Of a stretch of 48,464 nt of DNA, positions 13,990 through 24,269 are shown piece after piece. The DNA lies in NCBI GenBank assembly GCA_018241125.1, contig JAFEEL010000006.1:1-48464 (forward strand), written 5' to 3'. The notes beneath the pieces were generated by a model, which saw only the letters and a list, made by a program, of their open reading frames with translations, was not told the DNA's origin and searched no databases. Source of the DNA: Pseudomonadota bacterium. GTDB taxonomy: Bacteria > Pseudomonadota > Gammaproteobacteria > Xanthomonadales > Xanthomonadaceae. The translations under genes were made by a program, and so were the position numbers. Numbering within the stretch: the stretch's first letter is position 1; every line of letters begins with the position of its first letter.

Positions 13990-15066
13990 TCACGCCGAGT
14001 CGGATCGGTTGGAAGTGTTCGGGGCAGTAACGGAATCGTGCTGGTGTCGCTTGCCCCGGGACGGCTTGACCGACGCTCCATCGGCGATCCGATCACCCAT
14101 TGCCGTTCTCACCCGTTGTTCCGCGGCCGCCGCGCGACCTTCCGCCGATCGCAACGATGCCTCGGTCGCTTCAAGCCGGCCGGTGGCTGACGCGAGTTCC
14201 GTGACAAGCCGCTCACGTTCGGTGATCGCCAGTCCCACGTCCCTCGACAAACGTTCCGCAGTGGCGACCTGGTTGGCCAGGTCGCGAGTCTGCAGCGCAT
14301 GCTGCATGCGCAGTTCAGCGGTCTCCGACTGCAACTGCTCCTGACGCTGCAACGCCTTGGCTAGTTCCCTTTCTGCCCGGCGCTGTCCCTCCCGCGCAAT
14401 ATCAATCTGCTGGAGCATGTGCGCCTGTGCAGCCTCAAGACGTTGTGTCGCCGTATCGAGTTCCACCCGGAAAGCCGCGTCGCGTTGCTGGATCGTGTCG
14501 TGGAACGCACGTGCTTGCTGCTCGTGCTCTACGCGCAGGGTCTCGAGTTGCTGTGCCGCTTCTTTTCGGGCGCCGGACAGTTCGAGATGTAGGGCCTGCG
14601 CCTGGCTTTGTGCTTCGCCTCGGGCGGTGGACTCGGCGGCCAACTGCTGCTGCAGGTCCGCAATGTGTGCCCGAAGTGACACACCCTCCTGAACCAGGCG
14701 GTCATTTGCGACCCGTGCAGCGTCCCGATCGGCACTGGCGACCGCTGTCTGTTCGGTAGCGCGTGCCAACTCAGCCTCCAGCTCACTTCGTTGCTGGGCG
14801 AACAGCTTTCCGCCGTGCTCAGCTGCGGTCACCCACAGAGATCGCATTGCATCAGCCACCGCCGGCGGGAGATCAGCTCCCAGGGTGTCAACTTTGGCCT
14901 TGTCGTCTTTCCAGGCCTTGAGTTCGTCATTAATGGTGGTGCGGCTGCCTTGCTGGATCGCGGCGTAGATCAGATCGACGGTGATGTCGTGCGGGCGCTT
15001 GCCGTCTGCGGCCAGCTGCGCGGCGGCTTCGCGGGTACGTTGGCGCGTATCGCTGCTGCGGCTCAT
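13990..15066 (-). CDS. tnpT: KfrA-like coiled-coil DNA-binding protein, TnpT-type resolution factor
   Basis: A 358-residue protein with an N-terminal KfrA_N-like helix-turn-helix region (about 15-90) and then an almost continuous Ala/Gln/Glu/Arg-rich coiled coil to about residue 310. The C-terminus is short, basic and probably disordered. KfrA-like proteins bind DNA through the N-terminal domain and oligomerise through the coil. It is transcribed away from the tyrosine recombinase gene, with a 181-bp AT-rich gap between them. In Tn4651 the same divergent pair flanks the resolution site, and TnpT stimulates recombination of cointegrates by TnpS. The symbol rests on that arrangement and on domain type. 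Confidence 0.7.
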   Translation of the reverse strand: MSRSSDTRQRTREAAAQLAADGKRPHDITVDLIYAAIQQGSRTTINDELKAWKDDKAKVDTLGADLPPAVADAMRSLWVTAAEHGGKLFAQQRSELEAELARATEQTAVASADRDAARVANDRLVQEGVSLRAHIADLQQQLAAESTARGEAQSQAQALHLELSGARKEAAQQLETLRVEHEQQARAFHDTIQQRDAAFRVELDTATQRLEAAQAHMLQQIDIAREGQRRAERELAKALQRQEQLQSETAELRMQHALQTRDLANQVATAERLSRDVGLAITERERLVTELASATGRLEATEASLRSAEGRAAAAEQRVRTAMGDRIADGASVKPSRGKRHQHDSVTAPNTSNRSDSA

Positions 15067-15247
15067 GGGCGGGTCCCGTCGCTCTGTATGCCCGAAATGG
15101 GCGAATTGCGAATAGTATACTACTGTATTACGTTATATATGTAATCATTACGGATAGATATTTATGATAACTCCCATAATCATAAGTAATTGCGGTGTAT
15201 GCTCTCGGCAACCGCGCTTTCCGGCGCGCTGACCCTGAAACACCGCC
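15067..15247. other. Putative cointegrate resolution site (rst-like) and divergent promoters
   Basis: The gap between tnpT and tnpS is strikingly AT-rich within a GC-rich element. It contains nested symmetry: AGTATACT near 15113-15120, ATTAC at 15127-15131 with GTAAT at 15141-15145, GTAAT-C-ATTAC at 15141-15151, and TTATGAT at 15162-15168 with ATCATAA at 15179-15185 (10-bp spacer). Paired arms around a short core are what a tyrosine recombinase needs. Location and content agree with the rst site of Tn4651-type transposons; both genes' promoters must also lie here. Confidence 0.55.
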
Positions 15248-16366
15248 ATGCCGACCGATCTGCTGCTGCTCAGCCCCGAATCCGCCCTTCTTCTGCCGTT
15301 GCCGCCGGAACTCGACGGCCGGTGCGGGACCAACCGCGCGCCGTCGTCGGTCCCGCGCCAGATCGCCGCCGACAGCGACATCGCGGCCATCGGCCTGTGG
15401 CTCGCGGAGTACCGCTCCTCGCCCCACACGATGCGCAGCTACCACAAGGAAGCCACGCGCCTGCTGCGTTGGGCCGTGCATGTCCGCGGCAAGGCGGTTT
15501 CGAGTCTGACGCGCGAGGATGTTCTTGCCTACGAGGCGTTCCTGGAAAGCCCAGCCGCGTCCGGCCGCGAAGGAAAGATTCTCTCGCTCCAAAGCCAGCG
15601 TCAGGCCATGGGCATCCTGTCCGGCCTGTTCGCCTACCTGGTCAACGCCGGCTACCTCGCCGCCAATCCCTGGGCGTTGCGCCGACGCAAGGCGAAGCAA
15701 CGCAAGCGCAGCGTCGAGCGGTTTCTGGATCGTGGGCTGTGGGACGAGGTCCTCGCCTCAGTCGACCGATGGCCACACGCGCATCAGCGTGACGCCCAGC
15801 ATCTTGAACGGGTTCGCTTCGTATTGCGGTTTCTCTACCACACCGCGCTGCGGGCCGCCGAGGCGGCCAACGCCCGAGTCAACGACTTCATTCTGCGTCG
15901 CGCGCGCTGGTGGCTGCAGGTGGTCGGCAAGGGTGGTGTCGAGGGTGAAGTGCCCGTCGGTAACGCGCTGCTGGAGGATTTCGCGCGCTACCGGGCCTTC
16001 CACCAGCTGCCGCCAATTCCGTCTCCTCTTGATGACGGCCCGATCATCCTCTCGATCGCGGGTCGTCGCGACCACGCGCTCACGCCGACATCCATCTACA
16101 ACATCGTCAAGGACGCTTTCGCTCGCACTGCCGAAGAACTCGCAGCGTCCGATCCAGCGCGATCGGCCCGGCTTCAGCGTGCTTCGACCCACTGGCTGCG
16201 TCACAGTGCGGCCACGCACCAGGCCGATGCCGGCACCGATCTGCGTCATGTCCAGAGGAACCTGCGCCACGCGTCCATCGAAACGACCGCCATCTATCTT
16301 CATGTCGAGGATGATGTCCGCCACCAGCAGACAACAGCCTCGCATGGTGCGAGCCATTCCGGCTAG
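15248..16366 (+). CDS. tnpS: Tyrosine recombinase, TnpS-type cointegrate resolvase
   Basis: A 372-residue phage-integrase-family recombinase. A SAM-like core-binding domain spans about 40-145, with the catalytic domain after about 155. Catalytic residues visible are Arg202 (in HTALR), Lys228 (in VVGKGG), His315 and Arg318 (in HWLRH), His341 and the nucleophile Tyr350 (in TTAIYLHV). All are present, so the enzyme should be active. It is divergent from the coiled-coil gene at the left end of the transposon. This fits resolution of cointegrates, not chromosomal integration, although an integrase role cannot be excluded from the protein alone. No strong Shine-Dalgarno precedes the ATG. Confidence 0.75.
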   Translation: MPTDLLLLSPESALLLPLPPELDGRCGTNRAPSSVPRQIAADSDIAAIGLWLAEYRSSPHTMRSYHKEATRLLRWAVHVRGKAVSSLTREDVLAYEAFLESPAASGREGKILSLQSQRQAMGILSGLFAYLVNAGYLAANPWALRRRKAKQRKRSVERFLDRGLWDEVLASVDRWPHAHQRDAQHLERVRFVLRFLYHTALRAAEAANARVNDFILRRARWWLQVVGKGGVEGEVPVGNALLEDFARYRAFHQLPPIPSPLDDGPIILSIAGRRDHALTPTSIYNIVKDAFARTAEELAASDPARSARLQRASTHWLRHSAATHQADAGTDLRHVQRNLRHASIETTAIYLHVEDDVRHQQTTASHGASHSG

Positions 16367-16430
16367 GCACGGCACGCCGTCTGCTATACGTTTCGATACG
16401 TTTTCCGATACTTCGAGGGGATCGACAGTC

Positions 16431-16727
16431 ATGTACATCACCGATGCGACGCACTTTCTTGACCCCAAGGGAGCCATCGGCCCCAAGCGTGGACCCGGGC
16501 GCAAGATGGCAGAATTTCTCGGCAGCGTGATCGTTGCGGCGACCCTCCCGAATGCAGGAACGGTGCAGCCCCAGTGCATCAAATGCTCAAGTCCCATCTA
16601 GGCCAGGGTGAGCGCGGCGAACGACATCCAGTGGGCATGCCCTGTGTGCTTCGAAGCAGGCCGAATTTCCAACTGGCGTCACACGCTGTGGGACATGACC
16701 ACGAGCGGCAGCGCGCATCCGTCCTGA
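16431..16727 (+). pseudogene. Small zinc-ribbon protein split by an in-frame TAG
   Basis: The frame starts at ATG 16431 behind GAGGGG and reads MYITDATHFLDPKGAIGPKR, then continues to CIKC before TAG at 16599-16601. Beyond the stop the same frame continues without interruption, with CPVC and then GRISNWRHTLWDM, to TGA at 16725-16727. Two CxxC pairs on either side of one stop make a single zinc ribbon. I believe small proteins of this kind occur near mobile elements, but I cannot name the family. The simplest reading is a nonsense mutation; stop-codon readthrough is the alternative. As read, only a 56-residue fragment with one CxxC pair would be made. Confidence 0.6.
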
Positions 16728-16877
16728 AGGCGGGGTGACCCTGGGGTCGCTGCCCTTGGGTTCCTGCAATTTTCGCTTTCGCATTCAACAGTTTCGCATT
16801 GCAAGCCGGCATACGGTCGGACGACACTACTTGGCTGCTGTGGTGATGCCCAGCAATGACCGTTGGCGATATGGCCT

Positions 16878-16885
16878 CAAATTGT
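16878..16885. repeat. ISL3 target-site duplication CAAATTGT, left copy
   Basis: CAAATTGT abuts the left inverted repeat of the nested IS and recurs exactly at 18268-18275 beyond the right one. Eight bases is the usual duplication for the ISL3 family. Confidence 0.9.
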
Positions 16886-18267
16886 GGGTCTTCGTGAAAT
16901 TGTGTGGGTGATTTGGGGCGATTTCAAAGCTCCGGCAGCATGCACGTGAGGATCTTGAGCCGCAGGTATTCCTCGTCACGCAGTCCGTAGGCTCGGCGCT
17001 GGATGACGCGGATCTTGTTGTTGAGTCCTTCGACGAATCCGAGCGAGACCTTGTTTGCTGGATCGCAGTAGGCGGCGATGCCGTCCCAGTGTCGCTCGAT
17101 CATCTCGGCGAATTTTTCGAATGGTTTCAGGCGCTGCCACTTGAGCGATGCACGCCACTGGTCGAAGAAGCGCCGCGCCCAGGTTTCGCTCTTGTAGTCC
17201 CACAACTGTCCGAAGCTTTCCTTGAGCAGGTAGGCGGTGTTGAGCCGCTTGTTGGCCACCAGCAGTTGCTTGAGTGCGGCGCGGCCATCGCTGGTCAGGT
17301 TTTCACGGTGCGACAGCAGCGTGTACTTCTGACCCTTGATGTAGCGGCGATCCTTGCCGCTCAGTCGCGCGTATTCGGACTTGCGCACCGTATCGAGCGC
17401 ATCGCCCAGGTGGCGCATGACATGGAACTTGTCGAACAGGATCGCGGCCTTGGGCGCATGCGCCTGGGTGGCGTTGCGGAACGGCTTCCACATGTCCATG
17501 ACTGCCAGCCGGATACCCGCGGTTTTCCTTGTTCCCAGCGCCTCGTAGAACTGCGCCATGCTGGCCTCGGAGCGGTCCTTTCCGCCAAACCAGATTGGCC
17601 GCCTGCGGATCAGGTCGCTCACCACGATGCGGTAGGTGTGACCCTTGCGGATCGAGATCTCGTCGATGCCGATCGCCTTGGGTCCGGGCATTCCGGCACG
17701 CCTGAGTTGTTCAGCCATGTACTGCTTGTCCAACTCCTTGACCGCATGCCAGTCGAGCTTGAACTCCTTGGCGACATCGCTGATCGAGGCGCCGCGACAG
17801 CGCCGGCCGATATGCCATGCAAACCGCTTCGTATAGAGCGGGTTGTCAGAAAGAAAGTCGATCCGCTCGGTCTTCACCTTGTTGCAGACTGTGCAACGGA
17901 CCCGGCGAACCTCGACCAGCAGATACACCCGGGTGTCGCCGCAGACAGATCTCGAACGCGTTGGACCTTGTGGTCGTACCAGGCACGATGTGCGCGGCCG
18001 CAACTGCCACAGGCCGTTTTTTTAAGCGCCTGACGAGCGTGATGACACGAGCTCCGGGGTCCCAACAAACGCCCTTGACGACCTCGGCGGGTCGGAAGCC
18101 GGGAAACCGATAGGCATCCTGAAGACGTCGCTTGCGACGAAGTGATCTGGTCATCGCCAAAGCATGCCAAAATTCAGCACGTGATCGCCCCCCCTCAACG
18201 CCAGCACTGGCGCGGGCTGCCGCCAGATCAAAGCGCCGAAATCACCCACACAAATCCACGAAGACCC
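16886..18267 (-). mobile_element. ISL3-family insertion sequence (1382 bp), nested
   Basis: The ends are near-perfect inverted repeats. Both start GGGTCTTCGTG and continue TTGTGTGGGTGATTT, with two mismatches in the first 29 bases (left 16886 onwards, right 18267 inwards). The flanking 8-bp duplication CAAATTGT is exact. Removing the element and one copy restores a continuous sequence upstream of merR. The length is within the ISL3 range. The single transposase gene is frameshifted, so this copy needs help to move. Confidence 0.9.
16924..18160 (-). pseudogene. ISL3 transposase, frameshifted twice near the N-terminus
   Basis: The long frame 16924-18003 encodes most of an ISL3 transposase. The DDE residues lie in GIDEIS, MDMWKPF and FVEGLNNK, and the zinc-finger part in VRRVRCTVCNK. 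The N-terminus lies in two other frames. One opens at 18160 with MAMTRSLRRKRRLQDAYRF and ends its homology at LKK over a run of seven A (18017-18023). The second carries CGSCGRAHRAW through VRDLS. The third resumes at CGDTRVYLL near 17955. The second shift looks like loss of one C (GTCTGC for GTCCTGC). The A7 run could support -1 slippage, but the other lesion should still inactivate the gene. Confidence 0.7.
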
Positions 18268-18275
18268 CAAATTGT
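18268..18275. repeat. ISL3 target-site duplication CAAATTGT, right copy
   Basis: Exact copy of 16878-16885, immediately outside the right inverted repeat of the nested IS. Confidence 0.9.
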
Positions 18276-18307
18276 AGCTACGCTCCCACTGGCCCAGACA
18301 ACGTGAA

Positions 18308-18760
18308 TCAGTCAGACATCGGCGCCAACATTGCACCGGTTTCGAGCAGTTCTCCCTCGCCTTGCAACGATGCGATCAGCGGGCAGGAAATATTTCCGGT
18401 CGTCGCATGGCAGGCGCACACCAGTCTGGACAGCGCTGCCTCCATGCGCTTGAGGTCCGTCAGTTTTCCGCGCACATCCGTGAGTTTGTGCTCGGCTAGC
18501 TTGCTGGCTTCCACACAGTGGGTGCCATCCTCCAGGCGCAGCAACTCGATGATCTCATCGAGGCTGAAGCCCAGTCGCTGGGCCGATTTCACGAACCGTA
18601 CCCGTATCACATCCGTCTCGCCATACCGGCGAATGCTGCCGGGAGGCTTGCCAGGCTCCGACAACAATCCCTTGCGTTGGTAAAACCGGATGGTCTCCAC
18701 GTTGACGCCTGCTGCCTTGGCGAAGGCGCCGATGGTCAGGTTCTCCAGGCTGTTTTTCAC
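18308..18760 (-). CDS. merR: Mercury-responsive transcriptional regulator MerR
   Basis: A 150-residue MerR-family regulator very close to those of Tn501/Tn21-type mer operons. The N-terminal winged helix contains [20 protein letters not shown]. The three Hg(II)-binding cysteines are visible in GTHCVEA (about 82), LVCACHA (about 117) and NISCPLI (about 126). It starts at a GTG and is transcribed divergently from merT. It binds the operator between the boxes of the mer promoter as a dimer; it represses without mercury and untwists the 19-bp spacer when Hg(II) binds. The ISL3 element sits just beyond its 3' end. Confidence 0.95.
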   Translation of the reverse strand: MKNSLENLTIGAFAKAAGVNVETIRFYQRKGLLSEPGKPPGSIRRYGETDVIRVRFVKSAQRLGFSLDEIIELLRLEDGTHCVEASKLAEHKLTDVRGKLTDLKRMEAALSRLVCACHATTGNISCPLIASLQGEGELLETGAMLAPMSD

Positions 18761-18765
18761 GCCAC

Positions 18766-18796
18766 TTGACTCCGTACAGAACTACGGAAGTAAGGT
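18766..18796 (+). promoter_or_regulatory. mer operon promoter and MerR operator
   Basis: The -35 TTGACT is at 18766-18771 and the -10 TAAGGT at 18791-18796, separated by exactly 19 bp, the over-long spacer of MerR-controlled promoters. Between them lies the dyad TCCGTAC and GTACGGA-like arms (CCGTACAGAACTACGG), the MerR operator. It drives merTPFA; the merR promoter overlaps on the other strand. Confidence 0.92.
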
Positions 18797-18831
18797 TACG
18801 ACATCAAGTCGTCACTCGAAAGGAAAACCTC

Positions 18832-19182
18832 ATGTCGGACACGCGGAATGGACGCGGCGCCCTGTTCGCCGGTGGCCTAGCCGCCATCCTTGCGTCGACC
18901 TGCTGTCTCGGTCCGCTGATCCTGATCTCGCTGGGTTTCACTGGGGCCTGGATCGGCAATCTGAGCCGGCTCGAACCGTACCGGCCGCTCTTCATCGGCG
19001 TGGCGTTGGTGGCCATGTTCTTCGCCTGGCGGCGCATCTATCGCCCGACACAAGCTTGTGAGCCCGGCGAGGTCTGCGCCGTTCCGCGGGTCCGCACCAC
19101 CTACAAGCTGATCTTCTGGATCGTGGCCGCACTGGTGCTGGTCGCGTTTGGCTTCCCCTACGTTGCACCCTTGTTCTACTGA
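18832..19182 (+). CDS. merT: Mercuric ion transporter MerT
   Basis: A 116-residue inner-membrane protein with three predicted hydrophobic segments. The first contains the vicinal cysteine pair in ASTCCLGPL, which takes Hg(II) from MerP. A second pair (ACEPGEVC) lies on the cytoplasmic loop and hands the ion towards MerA. It starts at the ATG after AAAGGAAAACCTC. It is the first gene of the mer operon under the MerR-controlled promoter. An in-frame ATG at 18766 would begin inside that promoter and is rejected. Confidence 0.93.
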   Translation: MSDTRNGRGALFAGGLAAILASTCCLGPLILISLGFTGAWIGNLSRLEPYRPLFIGVALVAMFFAWRRIYRPTQACEPGEVCAVPRVRTTYKLIFWIVAALVLVAFGFPYVAPLFY

Positions 19183-19195
19183 TCGGGAGATCCCC

Positions 19196-21404
<2,209 letters not shown>

Positions 21405-21607
21405 TCCGATCACCAGGATCGCCGCAGAAGGTGCGGCTCATGCACCTGCAGGGCCAGCGTTTCGCAGTCAGCGTGAGATTCACCATCCGCTCGAAAGAAA
21501 GCGCGGTCGGATATCGAATTCAGCTCACTGGATCGTGGCAGGCACAACTGCGATCGAGTGCCGGATCCTTGGCAAACCCACCGAATTGAAACGCGCAATT
21601 ACTCCAC

Positions 21608-21636
21608 GAATCCTTTCTGCCTCTCGCACCCTCATA
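21608..21636 (+). promoter_or_regulatory. ECF-type promoter upstream of grxC
   Basis: GAATCC at 21608-21613, 16 bases, then CCTCATA from 21630. The spacing is identical to that of five other intergenic copies in this transposon, although the -10 side is the weakest match. It lies about 75 bp before the glutaredoxin start in the 304-bp gap after merA; the rest of that gap (21405-21607) shows no gene. The inverted repeat 21625-21644 overlaps the -10 element. Confidence 0.5.
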
Positions 21637-21644
21637 TGGGTGCG
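21625..21644. repeat. Inverted repeat over the grxC promoter -10
   Basis: CGCACCC (21625-21631) and GGGTGCG (21638-21644) form a perfect 7-bp inverted repeat with the 6-base spacer TCATAT. It overlaps the -10 box and the probable transcription start, so it could be an operator or a 5' hairpin in the transcript. No T-tract follows, which argues against a terminator. Confidence 0.4.
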
Positions 21645-21708
21645 GATGACAAGCGCTGACCGCGCTGGTCTGTACGCATGCGCCATTGCCCAAGATCGGA
21701 GGCCTATG

Positions 21709-21987
21709 ATGTCGAACGTCTTGATGTACACCACGCAGACATGTGGGTTCTGTGTGCGTGCCGAGCAGCTCCTCCGACGCAAAGGGGTCAGGGACATCAA
21801 GAAGGTCCGCGTCGACCTGCTGAAAAGTGCGCGAGAAGAAATGATGGCGCGCACAGGTCGTCGAACCGTGCCGCAGATTTTCATCGGCGGTATTCATGCG
21901 GGTGGTTACGATGACTTGGCTGCTCTGGATCGTGCCGGGAAATTGGACGCTCTGCTGAGCGCGGCCGTGACGATGGACGATGCATGA
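21709..21987 (+). CDS. Glutaredoxin 3-type thiol oxidoreductase
   Basis: A 92-residue GrxC-like glutaredoxin. The active site CGFC (residues 12-15) replaces the more common CPYC; TVPQIFI supplies the cis-proline, and GGYDDL is the C-terminal glutathione-binding loop. It would reduce disulfides or mixed disulfides with glutathione in the cytoplasm. Two ATGs are adjacent (21706, 21709); the second is six bases from GGAGG and preferred. It follows the mer operon but has its own candidate ECF promoter, which links it to the bufferin/arsenic regulon. Confidence 0.85.
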   Translation: MSNVLMYTTQTCGFCVRAEQLLRRKGVRDIKKVRVDLLKSAREEMMARTGRRTVPQIFIGGIHAGGYDDLAALDRAGKLDALLSAAVTMDDA

Positions 21988-22209
21988 TGCTTGGATAGAT
22001 CGGTCGAAATGTGGCAGCCTTTCTCAGGCGCCAGACCCACATCCACAGAACTGACGCCTCCACGGTGCCTGAGCAGTTCCTCGCCTGCTGGCGCCGCGGC
22101 GACGTTGTCCAGCACCCGCATTCGCCAGAGGTTTTCTGCCAGCAGCGGCGCAAGATGTATGTCTCGTGAGCCCACCGCACTGCCGTTTCGTATTCCGTAC
22201 GGGATCGCC

Positions 22210-22677
22210 ATGAACTGGTACGTGCGCTCGGAATCTTGGATTTTCATTGTACGCAGCTATCTGCCGCGTCTGATGCTCTGCAGTCTGGTGTGGGAAATCG
22301 CTCAGATGCCGCTTTACACGATGCGGGCTGAACCGCGTCTGCGCTCCTTCGCTTTCGCGGTTGCGCATTGCACCGTGGGTGATGCCGTGATCGGGACCAG
22401 CGCATTGATCATGGCCCTGACCCTGAGCCGAGCCGGTGAACGCACAATCTGGCCGAGAAAAAGGATCGGATGGTTGATGATTCTTCTCGCCATTGCCTAC
22501 ACCTTACCGAGTGAGCGAATCAATCTCGCCGACGGGAACTGGGCCTATTCCACATGGATGCCGGTGGTGCCGTGGGTCGATGTGGGTCTGGCACCCGTGA
22601 TGCAATGGACCATCGTTCCACTCGTCACCTGGTGGTGGGCAAACCGGCAACCCTTCCGTGCGCATGGATTCAGATGA
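22210..22677 (+). CDS. Uncharacterised integral membrane protein
   Basis: A 155-residue protein starting MNWYVRSESWIFIVRSYLPR, with about four hydrophobic segments (for example PRLMLCSLVWEIAQMPLY, WLMILLAIAYTLP, MQWTIVPLVTWWW) and many tryptophans. It is not a family I can name with confidence. The frame is open upstream, and an ATG at 22159 would add 17 residues; I chose 22210 because GGGAT precedes it and hydrophobic sequence begins there. It lies between the glutaredoxin and the kelch lipoprotein on the same strand, so it is probably co-transcribed from the promoter at 21608. No metal-binding cluster is visible. Confidence 0.6.
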   Translation: MNWYVRSESWIFIVRSYLPRLMLCSLVWEIAQMPLYTMRAEPRLRSFAFAVAHCTVGDAVIGTSALIMALTLSRAGERTIWPRKRIGWLMILLAIAYTLPSERINLADGNWAYSTWMPVVPWVDVGLAPVMQWTIVPLVTWWWANRQPFRAHGFR

Positions 22678-22849
22678 GCCGACTCGGGCTCGTGAGGATT
22701 GACCGAGGGCGAGACATCAAACCGTCCCCAGCGCAATGCCTGGCATCGTCTTTGTTGCCATCGTGGGCACGTAATGGTTCGATCCGCATTGGAAGTGTTG
22801 TGTCCAGCGAGCCGAATGCGATGTCCACTTCGATCACGGGGTCTCAGTC

Positions 22850-23947
22850 ATGTTGAAACGCACGCGATTGTCAGCTGCTGCAGCACTTGCCATGCTGGCA
22901 TCCTGTGCAGAGCTGAGGCCAGGTTACGGGCCGCCCTCTGCGGTGCCGGCGCTCCCGGAAGCGGTCAGCAACAACGCGATCGCCGCGATCGAAGTGCCGG
23001 GTGGCTTTCGCCTCTATTCGTTCCTCGGCCTGGAGGCGGGCAAGACCTGGCGCGATATCAGCCGCCGCGCTTTCGAGTTCGATTCACACGCCGGTCGCTG
23101 GCACGAATTGCCGTCGGTGCCGGTGGCGTCGGGCCGGCTTGCCAGCGTAGCCGCGGCTGTCGGTCAACAGGTCTATCTGTTCGGCGGATACACCGTCGCC
23201 GAGAACGGCAAAGAGACCTCCACACCGGAGGTGCTGCGCTTCGAGCCTGCCACGCGCACCTACACCCGGGTGGCCGACATGCCGTTGCCAGTAGACGACA
23301 GCGTGGCACTGGTCTACCGCGATCGCTGGGTGATTCTGGTGAGCGGATGGCACAAGGATGCAAACGTCGCGGCAGTACAGGTCTATGACACCCAGCGCAA
23401 CGCCTGGTCACGTGCGACCGACTGGCCAGGTGCGCCCGTGTTCGGACACGCTGGTGCGATCGCTGGCGAGCAATTGCTCGTTTGCGACGGTGTCCGTCTC
23501 GACGTCGGTGACGACCACAAGCGGCACTTCTCCACCTCCAATCAGTGTTGGCGTGGCCGCATCGGTGCTGCGGACCCTACGCACATTCAATGGAACGCCG
23601 TTTCACCGCACCCTGGAGCACCGCGCTATCGCATGGGCGCAGCCGCACTGCCATCTGCAGACAGGGTGTTTCTTGTCGGCGGCAGCGCGAATCCCTACAA
23701 CTACAACGGCATCGGCTATGACGGCGTGCCATCAGAACCGTCGTCGCAGATCATTGTGTTCGACCTCGATGCCGGTACCTGGCTTGAAGGGCCTGCACCC
23801 GTCGAGGCGACCATGGATCATCGTGGTCTCGCGTGCATCGCGCAACGCTGCTACGCGATTGGCGGAATGCGCCACGGACAGCGGGTCGCCGCGTCGACCT
23901 TGAGCATCGATCTGAAATCGATGCGCGCGCCTTCCGCGACCCGATAG
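22850..23947 (+). CDS. Kelch-repeat (galactose-oxidase-like beta-propeller) lipoprotein
   Basis: A 365-residue protein with a lipoprotein signal: hydrophobic stretch then LASC, predicted lipidation at Cys19. The mature part contains several kelch motifs, seen as VYLFGGY, VFLVGGS and CYAIGGM, each followed by a Trp or Tyr block (GRWHELP, RTYTRV, NAWSRA, GTWLEGP). This gives a five- to seven-bladed propeller. Kelch propellers bind ligands or proteins; some, such as the N-acetylneuraminate epimerase NanM, are enzymes, but no catalytic assignment can be made here. It lies 172 bp behind the membrane-protein gene. No separate ECF-type promoter was found in that gap. Confidence 0.7.
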   Translation: MLKRTRLSAAAALAMLASCAELRPGYGPPSAVPALPEAVSNNAIAAIEVPGGFRLYSFLGLEAGKTWRDISRRAFEFDSHAGRWHELPSVPVASGRLASVAAAVGQQVYLFGGYTVAENGKETSTPEVLRFEPATRTYTRVADMPLPVDDSVALVYRDRWVILVSGWHKDANVAAVQVYDTQRNAWSRATDWPGAPVFGHAGAIAGEQLLVCDGVRLDVGDDHKRHFSTSNQCWRGRIGAADPTHIQWNAVSPHPGAPRYRMGAAALPSADRVFLVGGSANPYNYNGIGYDGVPSEPSSQIIVFDLDAGTWLEGPAPVEATMDHRGLACIAQRCYAIGGMRHGQRVAASTLSIDLKSMRAPSATR

Positions 23948-24026
23948 GCCAGCGTGGCTCCGCCCAGCATGGTGTCCATTCGTCGAGCATCCGTCGCTCC
24001 CCATTGGGTCATCGCGCGGGTGTCAT

Positions 24027-24055
24027 GAATCCATTTGACGAGTCGCCGCCTCTAC
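24027..24055 (+). promoter_or_regulatory. ECF-type promoter upstream of a small membrane-protein gene
   Basis: GAATCC at 24027-24032, 16 bases, then CCTCTAC at 24049-24055, the same -10 heptamer as the bufA promoter. It stands in the 322-bp stretch between the kelch gene and the next start (24270). Apart from this motif I see nothing else supported in that stretch. Confidence 0.55.
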
Positions 24056-24269
24056 TCATTGGCTGGCGTCGGGCAGTGCTTTCCCCGGAACACGGAACAC
24101 GCGCTCGCGGCATCCTGAAACGATGCCTTGCTGCGTGGGTACGGAGAGCGCGAAGGCTCGTTGGCACACAGCGGCATGTCGACAGTCGGGAGCCAGCCAC
24201 ATGGGCAGGTTGTCGTCCGGCGCAGACCCGCTTCCTGCCATCAACGACATTCATCGGAAGGTGGCCACG

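Noticed and set aside
21906-22247. Minus-strand frame with AENLWRMRVLDNVAAAPAGE between grxC and the membrane protein
   Set aside because: It looks mildly protein-like, but has no good start or ribosome-binding site and is antisense to the grxC end. I could not support it.
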